From Lutibacter flavus (GTDB taxonomy: Bacteria; Bacteroidota; Bacteroidia; Flavobacteriales; Flavobacteriaceae): DNA of 64,000 nucleotides. Below, in pieces: positions 1 to 9,070 of this stretch (within the stretch, counting starts at the first letter, position 1; every line of letters begins with the position of its first letter). The stretch is taken from assembly GCF_900188355.1 (NCBI RefSeq), contig NZ_FZNX01000004.1:248001-312000 (forward strand), given 5' to 3'. The position numbers were made by a program, and so were the translations under genes. The notes under the pieces are model-generated. The model did not search any database. It was not told the origin of the DNA and worked only from the letters and a program-made list of their open reading frames with translations.

Positions 1-81
1 CATAAAAGGTTTTTATCATTTTGATTTTTAGCTTTAATAATGGCTAATATCAAATAGTTTAACTGAATTAATACATTTTTT

Positions 82-3000
82 ATGATAAATAAAATCATTG
101 ATTTTTCAATCAATAACAAATTCATTATTGGTTTGCTTACGCTTACCATTATTGGAGCAGGTATTTGGAGTATGACCAAAGTACCTATTGATGCCGTTCC
201 AGACATTACAAATAATCAAGTACAAGTAATTACACAGTCCCCGAATTTAGGGACAGAAGATATTGAACAAATAATCACCTATCCTGTGGAGGTTGCAATG
301 AGTAACCTTCCAAATGTTGAAGAAATTCGTTCAATTTCACGTTTTGGTTTATCAGTTGTTACCATTGTTTTCGATGACGATATGGGAACATATCTACCTC
401 GTCAATTAGTAGCAGAAAAACTAAATGAAGTAAAAGAACAAATCCCTGAAGGTTTTGGAGAACCTAAAATGGGTCCTATTTCAACAGGATTAGGTGAAAT
501 ATATCAATATACATTAAAAGTAAAACCAGCGTTTAAGGATAAATATTCAATTTCCGATTTACGAACAATGCAAGATTGGATAGTACAACGCCAAATGGCA
601 ATGGTTGATGGTGTTGTAGAAGTAAATGCTATAGGTGGAAAAATAAAACAATACGAAGTAGCTGTTGATCCTAACGATTTAAAGTCGATAGGTTTAACTA
701 TTGCTGATGTATTTGAAGCTCTTGAAGCAAATAACCAAAATACTGGTGGTGCTTATATCGAAAAAAATCATCAAGCTAATTTTATTCGTGGTGAAGGATT
801 GGTGCGTAGTTTAGAAGATATTAAAAAAATTACGGTAAAAACAGTTAATAATATTCCTGTTACTATTAATGATATTGCTACAGTACAATTTGGTGCTGCC
901 ATTCGTTACGGTGCTTTAACACAAGATGGTGAAGGCGAAGTTGTGGGTGGTTTGGTAATGATGCTTAAAGGAGCTAATTCCAATGATGTGATAGACAATG
1001 TGAAGGAAAGAATGGAGCTAATTCAAGAATCTTTACCTGAAGGTGTAGTTATTGAACCGCTTTTAGATAGAAGCAAATTAATAGGCGAAACAACTTCTAC
1101 TGTTGCAACTAATCTTACTGAAGGTGCATTAATTGTAATATTTGTACTAATCTTCTTGTTAGGTAATTGGCGTGGTGGTTTAATCGTTGCATCAACCATT
1201 CCATTGTCCTTATTATTTGCATTTATCTTAATGAATGTTTTTGATGTTTGGGCTAACTTAATGAGTTTAGGAGCAATCGACTTTGGTATTATTGTGGATG
1301 GTGCTGTTATTATAGTTGAAACTACGGTATTCTTAATCGCATCACAAATACTTAAAAAGAAAAAGTTATCCTCAAAAGAACGTGATAGCATAGCATCTTC
1401 AGCATCTAAAAAAATGATGAATGCAGCTTTTTTTGGTCAGTTGATCATCCTTATAGTATTTCTACCAATTTTAGCCTTACAAGGTATTGAAGGTAAAATG
1501 TTCAAACCAATGGCGTTAACCTTTATTTTCGCTATGATTGGCGCAATGTTACTTTGCCTAACCTATGTGCCAATGATGTCTGCTTTAATTTTAAGAGTTC
1601 CTAAATCAGATAAAAAATCATATGGTGATAAATTTGTGCATTGGGTAGAAAACAAATACCAACCATTATTAGAAAAAGCCTTGCAAAAAGGAAAACTTAT
1701 AATTGGTGTTGCGATAGGACTATTTGCACTAGCCGTCTTTATGTTTACACGAATGGGCGGAGAATTTATTCCACAACTCGATGAAGGTGATATTGCTTTT
1801 CATGCTATTTTAAAACCTGGTAGTTCACTTACAGAAACTATTGAAACTACCACTAAAATAGAGCAAATTGTAAAATCAAAATTTCCAGAGGTTGATAAAA
1901 TTGTAAGTCGTATTGGTGTAGCCGAAATACCAACAGACCCAATGCCGATGGATTTAGCGGATGTATTTGTAATTCTGAAACCTAAAAGCGAATGGACAAC
2001 AGCTGAAACAAAAGATGAATTGATTGATAAAATGAAAGAAGCGGTTGAAATCGTTCCTGGTGTAAATTATGAGTTTACACAACCTATCGAAATGCGTTTT
2101 AATGAATTGCTCGAAGGAGTTAGAGAGGACATTGCAATTAAACTCTATGGAGAAGACATTGACATCCTATCTCAAAAAGCTGAAGAAATAGCTAAAATTA
2201 TTGCAGGTACTGAAGGTATTGGCGATATGAAAGCAGAAGCTACTACAGGTTTACCACAAATGACCATTGTTTACAATAGAAATAAATTAGCACAATATGG
2301 GCTTCAAATAAACAACCTCAACAAAATGGTGCAATCGGCATTTGCAGGAGGAAACGCTGGTGTGATTTTTGAAGGTGAGAAACGTTTTGATTTGGTAGTA
2401 CGTCTCAACGCTCAAAACCGAAAAGACATTACCGACGTTCAAAATTTGTTTATCAACTTGCCTTCAGGTGCTCAAATTCCTCTACGTGAAGTTGCTGAAA
2501 TATCCTATAAAGCAGGACCTATGCAAATAAGCAGAGATAATACAAACAGAAGAACTTATGTAGGTATTAATGTAAGAGGCCGTGATGTAAAATCACTAGT
2601 TACAGAGTTAAAATCAAAATTAGATGCGCAATTAGAATTACCATCAGGTTATTTTATTCGTTATGGTGGTGCTTTCGAAAATCTAGAACGTGCTAGTAAT
2701 CGTTTACAAACAGTTGTACCTATTGCATTATTACTCATTTTTATCTTAATATACTTTGCCCTAAAATCCTTACCGCAAACATTAATGATTTACATCGCAA
2801 TTCCTATGGCAACCATTGGTGGTGTTATAGCTTTATGGTTACGTGATATGCCATTTAGTATATCAGCAGGTGTAGGTTTTATTGTCCTATTTGGTGTTGC
2901 AGTTTTAAATGGTTTAGTAATGGTAAGTGGTCTAAACGAGTTAAAGGATGAAGGTGTAACCAATTTAAAAGACAGAATATTAGAAGGTACAAAAAGAAGA

Positions 3001-4416
3001 ATCAGACCTATTATGTTAACAGCATTTACAGATGTTCTAGGTTTCCTACCAATGGCTGTTTCTGCTTCAGCTGGTGCAGAAGTACAACGTCCATTAGCAA
3101 CTGTAGTTATTGGTGGCTTGTTAACCTCTACCTTACTAACTTTATTTGTATTACCTATATTATACCATTGGGTAGAAAATAATTCTTTAAAATTTAAGAT
3201 GAATAAAAAGGCGGTAATAGCTACAGCTTTATTGGTATTTACATTAGCCATTCCAACACAGGTAATTTCACAAGAGAAAATAAATACGCTTCCCAAAATT
3301 TCTTTAGACGAAGCTGTTAAATTATCGAAATTCAACTACCCTCTTTTAAAGCAAAAACAATTAGAAATTACAAAGCAACAAAAACTAAAAGCTGCGGCTT
3401 ACGATTTTGGAACAACGGAAATTTTTACAGGTGGAGAAGAAATTAACAAAGAAAATGGAATATATACCACTATTGGTTTTGGTCAATCCGACATAGACAT
3501 ATTTGGGATAGGTGCAAAAAAACGATTACAGGAACAACGTATTCAATTAGCACAAAAAGCCTATCAATTATCTGAATTGGAATTAGAATTGGAAGTAAAA
3601 AAAGCGTGGGCATATTGTTACCAAATGAAAAGAAAATACAATCTTTTTTATGAGCTAGATGCAATTTACACCAACTTTGAACAAGCAGTAGCTTTAAATT
3701 ATGAAGTAGAAGCGATTTCAAAATTAGAGTATTCGGCAGCTAAAAACCAAGCTTTACAAATACAAAGTAAAAAAGCACAAGCTTATAGTGATTATATAAT
3801 TGCATTACAGCAATTAAATCTATGGTTAATTTCAGAGGAACTCTATACCGTTTCAGATGAGTTTAAAGCTAGTTTGGATACTGACAATAATACTTTTCAA
3901 ATTGAACAACATCCTTTATATAGCATATCACAAAATAGAGTAAGTGAAGCAGAAGCAAATTTCAAAGCTGCTAAAACAAATAATTTACCTAAATTCAATC
4001 TGCAAGGTGGTTTACTTAAAGTTGAAGGTAATTCAGGGTTTTATAGCTATCAAGCTGGTATTTCAATCCCCTTTTTATCCGGCACTAACAAAGCCCAAAT
4101 AAAAACGACTAAAATAGAAAAGGAAATTGCTGAAACAAATCTGCAATTCAAAAAAAGGGAAGTACAATCGAAATATGTACAAGCACGCGAGAATTATAAA
4201 AAATGGAAAGCTACTTGGGAGTTTTATAAAAATAAAGTACTCGTAGTAACAAAAGAACAAAAATCGGGTGCTTTATTGGCATACAAAGAAGGGGAAATTG
4301 ATTATACGGCATTTACGCAATTGATAAAAGAAGCCATTCAATCTGAACTAGAAGCGCAAGAAGCATTAATCAATTATTTACAAAGTACATTTCAATTACA
4401 ATTTTTTAATCAATAA
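82..4416 (+). CDS. CusA/CzcA-type heavy-metal RND pump fused to a TolC-like outer membrane factor
   Basis: This 1444-residue protein joins an inner-membrane proton-driven metal exporter (about residues 1-1035) to an outer membrane efflux protein (about 1065-1444). The RND half has the heavy-metal-exporter proton-relay motif in TM4, with D400, D406 and E413 in the order of CzcA, and an N-terminus with the family's KVPIDAVPDITNNQVQV pattern. Residues 1040-1064 (MNKKAVIATALL...VISQ) look like a complete signal peptide, so the fusion probably arose by loss of a stop codon between a pump gene and a channel gene. An independent start at 3199 is possible. Such fusions are familiar in Bacteroidota. 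The adaptor gene follows after 4 bp, giving a tripartite system. Neighbours suggest Zn/Cd/Co-type metals rather than copper, but the sequence does not settle the ion. Confidence 0.93.
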   Translation: MINKIIDFSINNKFIIGLLTLTIIGAGIWSMTKVPIDAVPDITNNQVQVITQSPNLGTEDIEQIITYPVEVAMSNLPNVEEIRSISRFGLSVVTIVFDDDMGTYLPRQLVAEKLNEVKEQIPEGFGEPKMGPISTGLGEIYQYTLKVKPAFKDKYSISDLRTMQDWIVQRQMAMVDGVVEVNAIGGKIKQYEVAVDPNDLKSIGLTIADVFEALEANNQNTGGAYIEKNHQANFIRGEGLVRSLEDIKKITVKTVNNIPVTINDIATVQFGAAIRYGALTQDGEGEVVGGLVMMLKGANSNDVIDNVKERMELIQESLPEGVVIEPLLDRSKLIGETTSTVATNLTEGALIVIFVLIFLLGNWRGGLIVASTIPLSLLFAFILMNVFDVWANLMSLGAIDFGIIVDGAVIIVETTVFLIASQILKKKKLSSKERDSIASSASKKMMNAAFFGQLIILIVFLPILALQGIEGKMFKPMALTFIFAMIGAMLLCLTYVPMMSALILRVPKSDKKSYGDKFVHWVENKYQPLLEKALQKGKLIIGVAIGLFALAVFMFTRMGGEFIPQLDEGDIAFHAILKPGSSLTETIETTTKIEQIVKSKFPEVDKIVSRIGVAEIPTDPMPMDLADVFVILKPKSEWTTAETKDELIDKMKEAVEIVPGVNYEFTQPIEMRFNELLEGVREDIAIKLYGEDIDILSQKAEEIAKIIAGTEGIGDMKAEATTGLPQMTIVYNRNKLAQYGLQINNLNKMVQSAFAGGNAGVIFEGEKRFDLVVRLNAQNRKDITDVQNLFINLPSGAQIPLREVAEISYKAGPMQISRDNTNRRTYVGINVRGRDVKSLVTELKSKLDAQLELPSGYFIRYGGAFENLERASNRLQTVVPIALLLIFILIYFALKSLPQTLMIYIAIPMATIGGVIALWLRDMPFSISAGVGFIVLFGVAVLNGLVMVSGLNELKDEGVTNLKDRILEGTKRRIRPIMLTAFTDVLGFLPMAVSASAGAEVQRPLATVVIGGLLTSTLLTLFVLPILYHWVENNSLKFKMNKKAVIATALLVFTLAIPTQVISQEKINTLPKISLDEAVKLSKFNYPLLKQKQLEITKQQKLKAAAYDFGTTEIFTGGEEINKENGIYTTIGFGQSDIDIFGIGAKKRLQEQRIQLAQKAYQLSELELELEVKKAWAYCYQMKRKYNLFYELDAIYTNFEQAVALNYEVEAISKLEYSAAKNQALQIQSKKAQAYSDYIIALQQLNLWLISEELYTVSDEFKASLDTDNNTFQIEQHPLYSISQNRVSEAEANFKAAKTNNLPKFNLQGGLLKVEGNSGFYSYQAGISIPFLSGTNKAQIKTTKIEKEIAETNLQFKKREVQSKYVQARENYKKWKATWEFYKNKVLVVTKEQKSGALLAYKEGEIDYTAFTQLIKEAIQSELEAQEALINYLQSTFQLQFFNQ

Positions 4417-4420
4417 GACA

Positions 4421-5623
4421 ATGAAAAATAGATTATATAAAATCCTAACTATAGCAATAATAGTCATTTTTAGTACTGCCTGTGGCAATAAAGAAAAACA
4501 CAACGTGAATAATGATCATTCACAAAATAAAGAACCTAAAACTGAAGTAAACAAAGAACACGATGAGGAAGAAGTAATGCTCTCTCAACAACAGTTTGAA
4601 GCACTTAAAATGAAAACTGATACGCTTACATTACGAAATATGAGTGGCTATATTGAAGTGAATGGTTCCTTAGAAGTACCACCACAAAATGAAGCTGCTA
4701 TAACTTCTGTTGTAGGTGCTAATGTAGTAGCTATTAAAGTCATTGAAGGCGACAAAGTAAATAAAAATCAAGTAGTAGCATACCTTTCACATCCTAATAT
4801 TATAAAACTTCAAACAGATTACTTAAATGCCTATAGTAATAGTGTTTTTCTAAAAAAAGATTATGAACGTCAACAAAAATTATATGATGCTGGTGTAGGC
4901 TCTGGTGCTAATTTCCAAAAGGCTGAAGCAGAATACAATGCTTCAAAAGCAATGGTTAATGGTTTGACAGCGCAATTGCAATTACTAAATATCAATACAG
5001 CTTCAATTCGCAATGGCTCAATTGCCCAACAAATCACTTTGCGCAGCCCAATTGAAGGCTTTGTACAAAAGGTAGAGGTGAAAATTGGCCAATATGTTGA
5101 GCCTCAAACCGACTTATTTGAAATTGTAAATACAAAATACGTACACGCAGATTTTATGGTTTTTGAGAAAGATGTGTATAAAGTAAAAAAAGGACAAAAA
5201 GTTAGCTTTATGGTACAATCAATACCCAATACGGAATTAACAGCAACCATAAATTCAGTAGGAAAAACTTTTGAAGACAACCCTAAGGCAGTTCACCTGC
5301 ACGCAGAAATAGAAAATAAAATAGGAAACTTAATTCCAGGAATGTATATTCAAGGTAAAATACAAGTTAAAAGTGCCCAAACAAAAGCATTACCTGAAAG
5401 TGCTGTCATCAATGATGGAGATAAATTTTATGTTTTCTCTGTAGAAAAAGAAAATAACAAATGGAGCTTTAAACCTATAGAAGTATTTATTGGTGAAAAA
5501 AGTGATAATTGGGTGTCAATTAAATTTGCTGAAGAGGTAAAAGCAAAAACAAAATTTGCTTATAATAACGCCTACTACCTCATTGCTGAAATGAAAAAAG
5601 GTGAAGCTGAACACGAACATTAA
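4421..5623 (+). CDS. Periplasmic adaptor lipoprotein of the RND metal efflux system (CusB/CzcB type)
   Basis: The 400-residue membrane-fusion protein bridges the pump and outer membrane channel encoded immediately upstream. It begins with a lipoprotein signal peptide (lipobox STAC, lipidated C21), followed by a His/Glu/Lys-rich stretch (residues 23-50) that could loosely bind metal. A lipoyl-like half-motif, an alpha-hairpin (about 130-185), a second lipoyl half and beta-barrel domains follow, as usual for HlyD/CusB adaptors. The C-terminus is also His/Glu-rich (EAEHEH). It starts 4 bp after the pump and ends 2 bp before the Fur-like gene, so the three are probably co-transcribed. The assignment is firm; the transported metal is not shown by the sequence. 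Confidence 0.92.
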   Translation: MKNRLYKILTIAIIVIFSTACGNKEKHNVNNDHSQNKEPKTEVNKEHDEEEVMLSQQQFEALKMKTDTLTLRNMSGYIEVNGSLEVPPQNEAAITSVVGANVVAIKVIEGDKVNKNQVVAYLSHPNIIKLQTDYLNAYSNSVFLKKDYERQQKLYDAGVGSGANFQKAEAEYNASKAMVNGLTAQLQLLNINTASIRNGSIAQQITLRSPIEGFVQKVEVKIGQYVEPQTDLFEIVNTKYVHADFMVFEKDVYKVKKGQKVSFMVQSIPNTELTATINSVGKTFEDNPKAVHLHAEIENKIGNLIPGMYIQGKIQVKSAQTKALPESAVINDGDKFYVFSVEKENNKWSFKPIEVFIGEKSDNWVSIKFAEEVKAKTKFAYNNAYYLIAEMKKGEAEHEH

Positions 5624-5625
5624 TT

Positions 5626-6039
5626 ATGGAAACAATAGAACAAATACTAGAATCAAAAAACATACGCGTTACTGCAATGCGTATGTTAATTTATAAGTTC
5701 CTAGTAGAAAAAGAGGTTGCAGTAACATTGAGTGATATAGAAAATGCTTTTGAAAAAGCAGATAGAACTACCTTATACCGTACAATTAAAACTTTTGAAG
5801 AAAAAGACATTGTCCATCAAATTGATGATGGCACAGGAATAACAAAGTATGCACTGTGTGAAAAGGATTGTAATTGTGAAATTGAAACTGATTTGCATTT
5901 GCACTTTCATTGTACAAACTGTAACAAAACTATTTGTCTAACGGAAAACAAAATTCCGAAAATAACAGTTCCTGATGGTTTTATTTCAGAAAATGTAAAC
6001 TTAGTGGTAAAGGGTATTTGTGATAAGTGTAGTGGATAA
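5626..6039 (+). CDS. Fur-family metal-responsive transcriptional regulator
   Basis: At 137 residues it has normal Fur-family length. It has an N-terminal winged helix (about 1-80, with the family pattern DRTTLYRTIKTFEEKDIVHQ) and a C-terminal metal-binding dimerisation half. The regulatory half holds a His-rich metal site (DLHLHFHCTNC, about residues 87-97) and a second Cys pair (CDKC, about 131-134); together these form a probable structural Zn(Cys)4 site. It starts 2 bp after the adaptor gene, so it is presumably part of the efflux operon and controls it in response to metal. Whether it senses Zn, Fe, Mn or peroxide cannot be read with certainty; efflux-operon context favours a Zur-like or other divalent-metal sensor. 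Confidence 0.9.
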   Translation: METIEQILESKNIRVTAMRMLIYKFLVEKEVAVTLSDIENAFEKADRTTLYRTIKTFEEKDIVHQIDDGTGITKYALCEKDCNCEIETDLHLHFHCTNCNKTICLTENKIPKITVPDGFISENVNLVVKGICDKCSG

Positions 6040-6106
6040 TAATTGCACTTCCATTGCATTGATTTTTATAACAATTTTGTAATAACAAAAGTTAAAATAA
6101 GAATCA

Positions 6107-6691
6107 ATGTATTTATTTATGTACTTAATAGTTTATTTCTTACTTGTCTTTGTATTAAGGTCTTTACTACTTTGGAAAAAAACGGGGATAAATCCCTTAA
6201 CCTTCAACAAAACAGATGATGCACACGGTTATAATGGTAAAATATTTTCAATAATTTCTTTTTTGGAGCTAATCGTTGTAAGTATTTATGCTTTTAAAAT
6301 TGAATGGTACAAGTATTTACTTCCTTTTTGGTATTTAGAAAATGACACTTTATCTAAAGTAGGTTGGGGATTTTTAATTATTTCTCTAATCGTAGTTTGG
6401 ATTGCTCAATCACAAATGGCTAATTCGTGGAGAATTGGGATAGATGAGAAAAACAAGACAATATTAATAACAAAAGGATTATTTTCAATTTCAAGAAACC
6501 CAATTTTCCTTGGAATTATAATTGCTAATATTGGGCTGTTTCTGTTAATTCCAAATGCCTTTACACTATTAGTAATCTCATTATCCACAACAAGTATCAA
6601 CACACAAATAAGACTAGAAGAAGCATTTTTAAAACGAGAATTTGAAAATGAATATTTAGAGTATTTAAAAAAGGTAAGACGTTGGATATAA
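6107..6691 (+). CDS. ICMT/PEMT-like integral membrane methyltransferase family protein
   Basis: The 194-residue protein has four to five hydrophobic helices. Its C-terminal half matches the isoprenylcysteine carboxyl methyltransferase / phospholipid methyltransferase superfamily: a G-[LI]-[FY]-S-I-S-R-N-P motif (about 124-132) and a terminal EEAFLKREFENEYLEYLKKV...W motif that forms the SAM-binding end. Bacterial members are often found in metal-resistance islands beside RND and P-type pumps, but the methylated substrate is unknown in most cases. It stands 67 bp after the Fur-like gene, with an AT-rich gap that may hold its own promoter. The family call is good; the function is open. Confidence 0.82.
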   Translation: MYLFMYLIVYFLLVFVLRSLLLWKKTGINPLTFNKTDDAHGYNGKIFSIISFLELIVVSIYAFKIEWYKYLLPFWYLENDTLSKVGWGFLIISLIVVWIAQSQMANSWRIGIDEKNKTILITKGLFSISRNPIFLGIIIANIGLFLLIPNAFTLLVISLSTTSINTQIRLEEAFLKREFENEYLEYLKKVRRWI

Positions 6692-6754
6692 ATATTAATA
6701 ATTAAAGTAATAATTTTAAAAAGATATAAAGTAATCGGTATAAAAAGAAAATTA

Positions 6755-6961
6755 ATGAAAACGATTTTAAAATCAGAAATCACTTGTCCTAATTGTGGTC
6801 ATAAAAAAGAAGAAGATATGCCAACAAATGCTTGTCAATTCTTTTATGAATGTGAGAATTGCAAAACAGTTCTCAAACCAAGAGAAGGTGATTGTTGTGT
6901 GTATTGCTCATATGGAACAGTTCCTTGTCCACCAATTCAACAAAACAAAAGTTGTTGTTAA
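6755..6961 (+). CDS. Small GDCCVxC-domain cysteine-rich protein
   Basis: This 68-residue protein is recognised by its eponymous GDCCVYC motif (about residues 45-51) and a CPNCGHKKEEDMPT start. It has nine cysteines: a CPNC and CENC pair resembling a zinc ribbon, the GDCCVYC core, and a CPP...SCC end. Members of this small family are commonly encoded beside mercury or zinc/cadmium resistance genes. The role is unknown; metal binding or delivery to the pump is a reasonable inference. It lies 11 bp upstream of the P-type ATPase. A degenerate copy of its C-terminal half lies at 8954-9065. Confidence 0.88.
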   Translation: MKTILKSEITCPNCGHKKEEDMPTNACQFFYECENCKTVLKPREGDCCVYCSYGTVPCPPIQQNKSCC

Positions 6962-6972
6962 AACAAAACTTG

Positions 6973-8925
6973 ATGAAAAAGAAGAAAGTTATTTTAAGAG
7001 ATTTAAAACCCAAATCTAAAGATGAACACAGTCACGATGATGGTCATAATCACGGGAGTACATCAAATAGTTTAAAAGCCTATGTTCCTGCAATCATAAG
7101 TTTTACAATGCTTATTATTGGAATAGGATTAGATTATTTCGATGTTTCCTTTTTTAAGGATTGGATTCGTATTGCTTGGTACAGTATCGCATATTTACCT
7201 GTAGGCTTTCCAGTAATCAAAGAAGGCTGGAAAAGTATTAAAAAAGGGGATTTCTTTACAGAGTTCTTTTTAATGTCTATTGCTACTATTGGAGCATTTG
7301 TCATTGGAGAATATCCAGAAGGGGTTGCAGTAATGTTGTTTTATGCAGTAGGTGAATTATTCCAAAATGCAGCGGTCAATAGAGCAAAAGGAAATATCAA
7401 AGCATTATTGGATGTTCGCCCAAAAGAAGCCAATGTGTTTCGTGATAGTGATTACACGAGTGTTTCGCCAGAAGATGTAAATATTGGAGAGAAAATTCAA
7501 ATTCGTGTTGGTGAAAAAATTCCATTGGATGGTATTTTATTATCTGAAAAAGCATCTCTAAACACCGCAGCATTAACAGGCGAGAGCAAACCAGATTCAA
7601 TTCAGAAAGAAGCAAAGGTGTACGCAGGTAGTATTAATTTAGAAAGCGTTATTGAAGTTGAGGTAACCAATAAGTTTGAAGACAGTTCTATTGCGAGAAT
7701 ATTAGACTTGGTTCAAAATGCTACAGCACGTAAATCTAAAACAGAATTATTTATCAGACAGTTTGCTCGTATTTACACACCAATTGTTGTGTTTTTAGCT
7801 ATTGGTGTTACTTTTATACCTTACTTTTTTGTAGATGATTATGTCTTTAGAGATTGGTTATACAGAGCATTAATTTTCTTGGTAATATCTTGTCCTTGTG
7901 CGTTAGTGATTTCAATTCCATTAGGTTATTTCGGTGGATTGGGAGCAGCTTCAAAAAATGGAATCTTATTTAAAGGTGCTTCATTTTTAGATGTAATGAC
8001 CAAAATAAATACTTTGGTAATGGACAAAACAGGTACAGTTACCAAAGGTGTTTTCAAAATCAAAGAAGTAAAAGCAATCGATTGGAATGAGACCGAATTT
8101 ATGCAATACTTAATGGCGATGGAAGAGCAATCCACACATCCAATTGCAAAAGCAATTTTAGAGTATAAAGCAGAAGGAGAAGATTTTGAAACACAAGACG
8201 TTTCTGAAATTGCAGGTAAAGGTTTAAAAGGTATTGTAAATGGTAAAACAGTTTTAGTAGGAAATAAAGCCTTAATGACTACCAATAATATTGATGTTCC
8301 ATCTGAAACGGAATCTATTGTAGAATCTATCGTTTTGGTAGCAATCGAAAATCAATTTGTAGGTTATGTGGTCATAGCAGATGAATTAAAGAAGGATGCC
8401 AAAGAAACGATTACTGCGTTACATAAAGTGGGTATCAAAAATATTATGATGCTTTCTGGTGACAAGGATTCCATTACGCAACAAGTAGCTAAAGAGTTGA
8501 ATATTGAAAATGCTAAAGGTGGTTTACTACCAGAAGATAAATTGAATGAAGTTGAAATTTTAAAGAAAAATCCCGAAAATAAAGTAGCTTTTATTGGTGA
8601 TGGTATTAACGATGCACCTGTTTTAGCAGCAAGTAACGTTGGTATTGCAATGGGTGGTTTAGGTAGTGATGTGGCTATTGAAACAGCAGATGTTATTATT
8701 CAAACAGACCAACCTTCAAAAGTTGTTAGAGCTATTAAAATAAGTCGTTCTACACGAAAAATTGTTTGGCAGAATATCATTTTAGCATTTGGTGTTAAAG
8801 TCATTGTACTGATTTTGGGAGCAGGTGGTTTGGCAACAATGTGGGAAGCAGTTTTTGCAGATGTAGGAGTGGCTTTATTAGCAATTTTAAATGCAGTTAG
8901 ATTACAAAGAATGAGTTGGGATTAA
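6973..8925 (+). CDS. Heavy-metal-translocating P1B-type ATPase (Zn/Cd/Pb class)
   Basis: The 650-residue protein exports soft divalent cations using ATP. I start it at the ATG at 6973, not at an upstream in-frame TTG overlapping the preceding gene, because the ATG leads into a His-rich N-terminus (HSHDDGHNHG, residues 19-28). Landmarks: TGES actuator loop (202-205), CPC membrane metal site (307-309), DKTGT phosphorylation loop with D351, an HP motif (389-390) and GDGINDAP hinge (542-549). D630 in the last membrane helix matches the conserved Asp of ZntA-type pumps, which points to Zn, Cd or Pb rather than Cu. No N-terminal CxxC metal-binding domain is present; the His-rich tail may replace it. 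Confidence 0.95.
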   Translation: MKKKKVILRDLKPKSKDEHSHDDGHNHGSTSNSLKAYVPAIISFTMLIIGIGLDYFDVSFFKDWIRIAWYSIAYLPVGFPVIKEGWKSIKKGDFFTEFFLMSIATIGAFVIGEYPEGVAVMLFYAVGELFQNAAVNRAKGNIKALLDVRPKEANVFRDSDYTSVSPEDVNIGEKIQIRVGEKIPLDGILLSEKASLNTAALTGESKPDSIQKEAKVYAGSINLESVIEVEVTNKFEDSSIARILDLVQNATARKSKTELFIRQFARIYTPIVVFLAIGVTFIPYFFVDDYVFRDWLYRALIFLVISCPCALVISIPLGYFGGLGAASKNGILFKGASFLDVMTKINTLVMDKTGTVTKGVFKIKEVKAIDWNETEFMQYLMAMEEQSTHPIAKAILEYKAEGEDFETQDVSEIAGKGLKGIVNGKTVLVGNKALMTTNNIDVPSETESIVESIVLVAIENQFVGYVVIADELKKDAKETITALHKVGIKNIMMLSGDKDSITQQVAKELNIENAKGGLLPEDKLNEVEILKKNPENKVAFIGDGINDAPVLAASNVGIAMGGLGSDVAIETADVIIQTDQPSKVVRAIKISRSTRKIVWQNIILAFGVKVIVLILGAGGLATMWEAVFADVGVALLAILNAVRLQRMSWD

Positions 8926-8953
8926 TCTGATTGTTTATTTTTTTTTAAGAAAT

Positions 8954-9065
8954 TAATGTAAAAGAGTAAAACAATTCTCAACCAAATCAAGGTGATTGCT
9001 GTGTGTATTGTTCATACGGAACTGTACTTTGTCCACCAATTCAAGAAAATAAAACTTGTTGTTAA
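8954..9065 (+). pseudogene. Degenerate partial copy of the GDCCVxC gene
   Basis: Read in the frame ending at the TAA at 9063-9065, this stretch gives GDCCVYCSYGTVLCPPIQENKTCC. That is nearly identical to the C-terminal part of the protein encoded at 6755-6961. Weaker nucleotide similarity to that gene continues upstream to about 8954, but the copy has at least one single-base deletion and an in-frame stop, and no start codon. It is a decayed paralogue placed between the P-type ATPase and the CDF-like transporter. Duplication of gene 6755-6961, or an older neighbour lost by recombination, would both explain it. Confidence 0.8.
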
Positions 9066-9070
9066 TTATT

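Noticed and set aside
1023-3721. Several minus-strand frames of 60 to 180 codons antisense to the RND gene
   Set aside because: These are shadows of the strongly supported + strand gene, with biased composition and no family signature.
6892-6972. Extended ATPase N-terminus from a TTG
   Set aside because: The added residues are an out-of-frame reading of the GDCCVxC gene; ATG 6973 gives a typical His-rich start.
6795-7019. A 74-codon frame overlapping the GDCCVxC and ATPase genes
   Set aside because: It is a shifted reading of two well-supported genes and has no family features.
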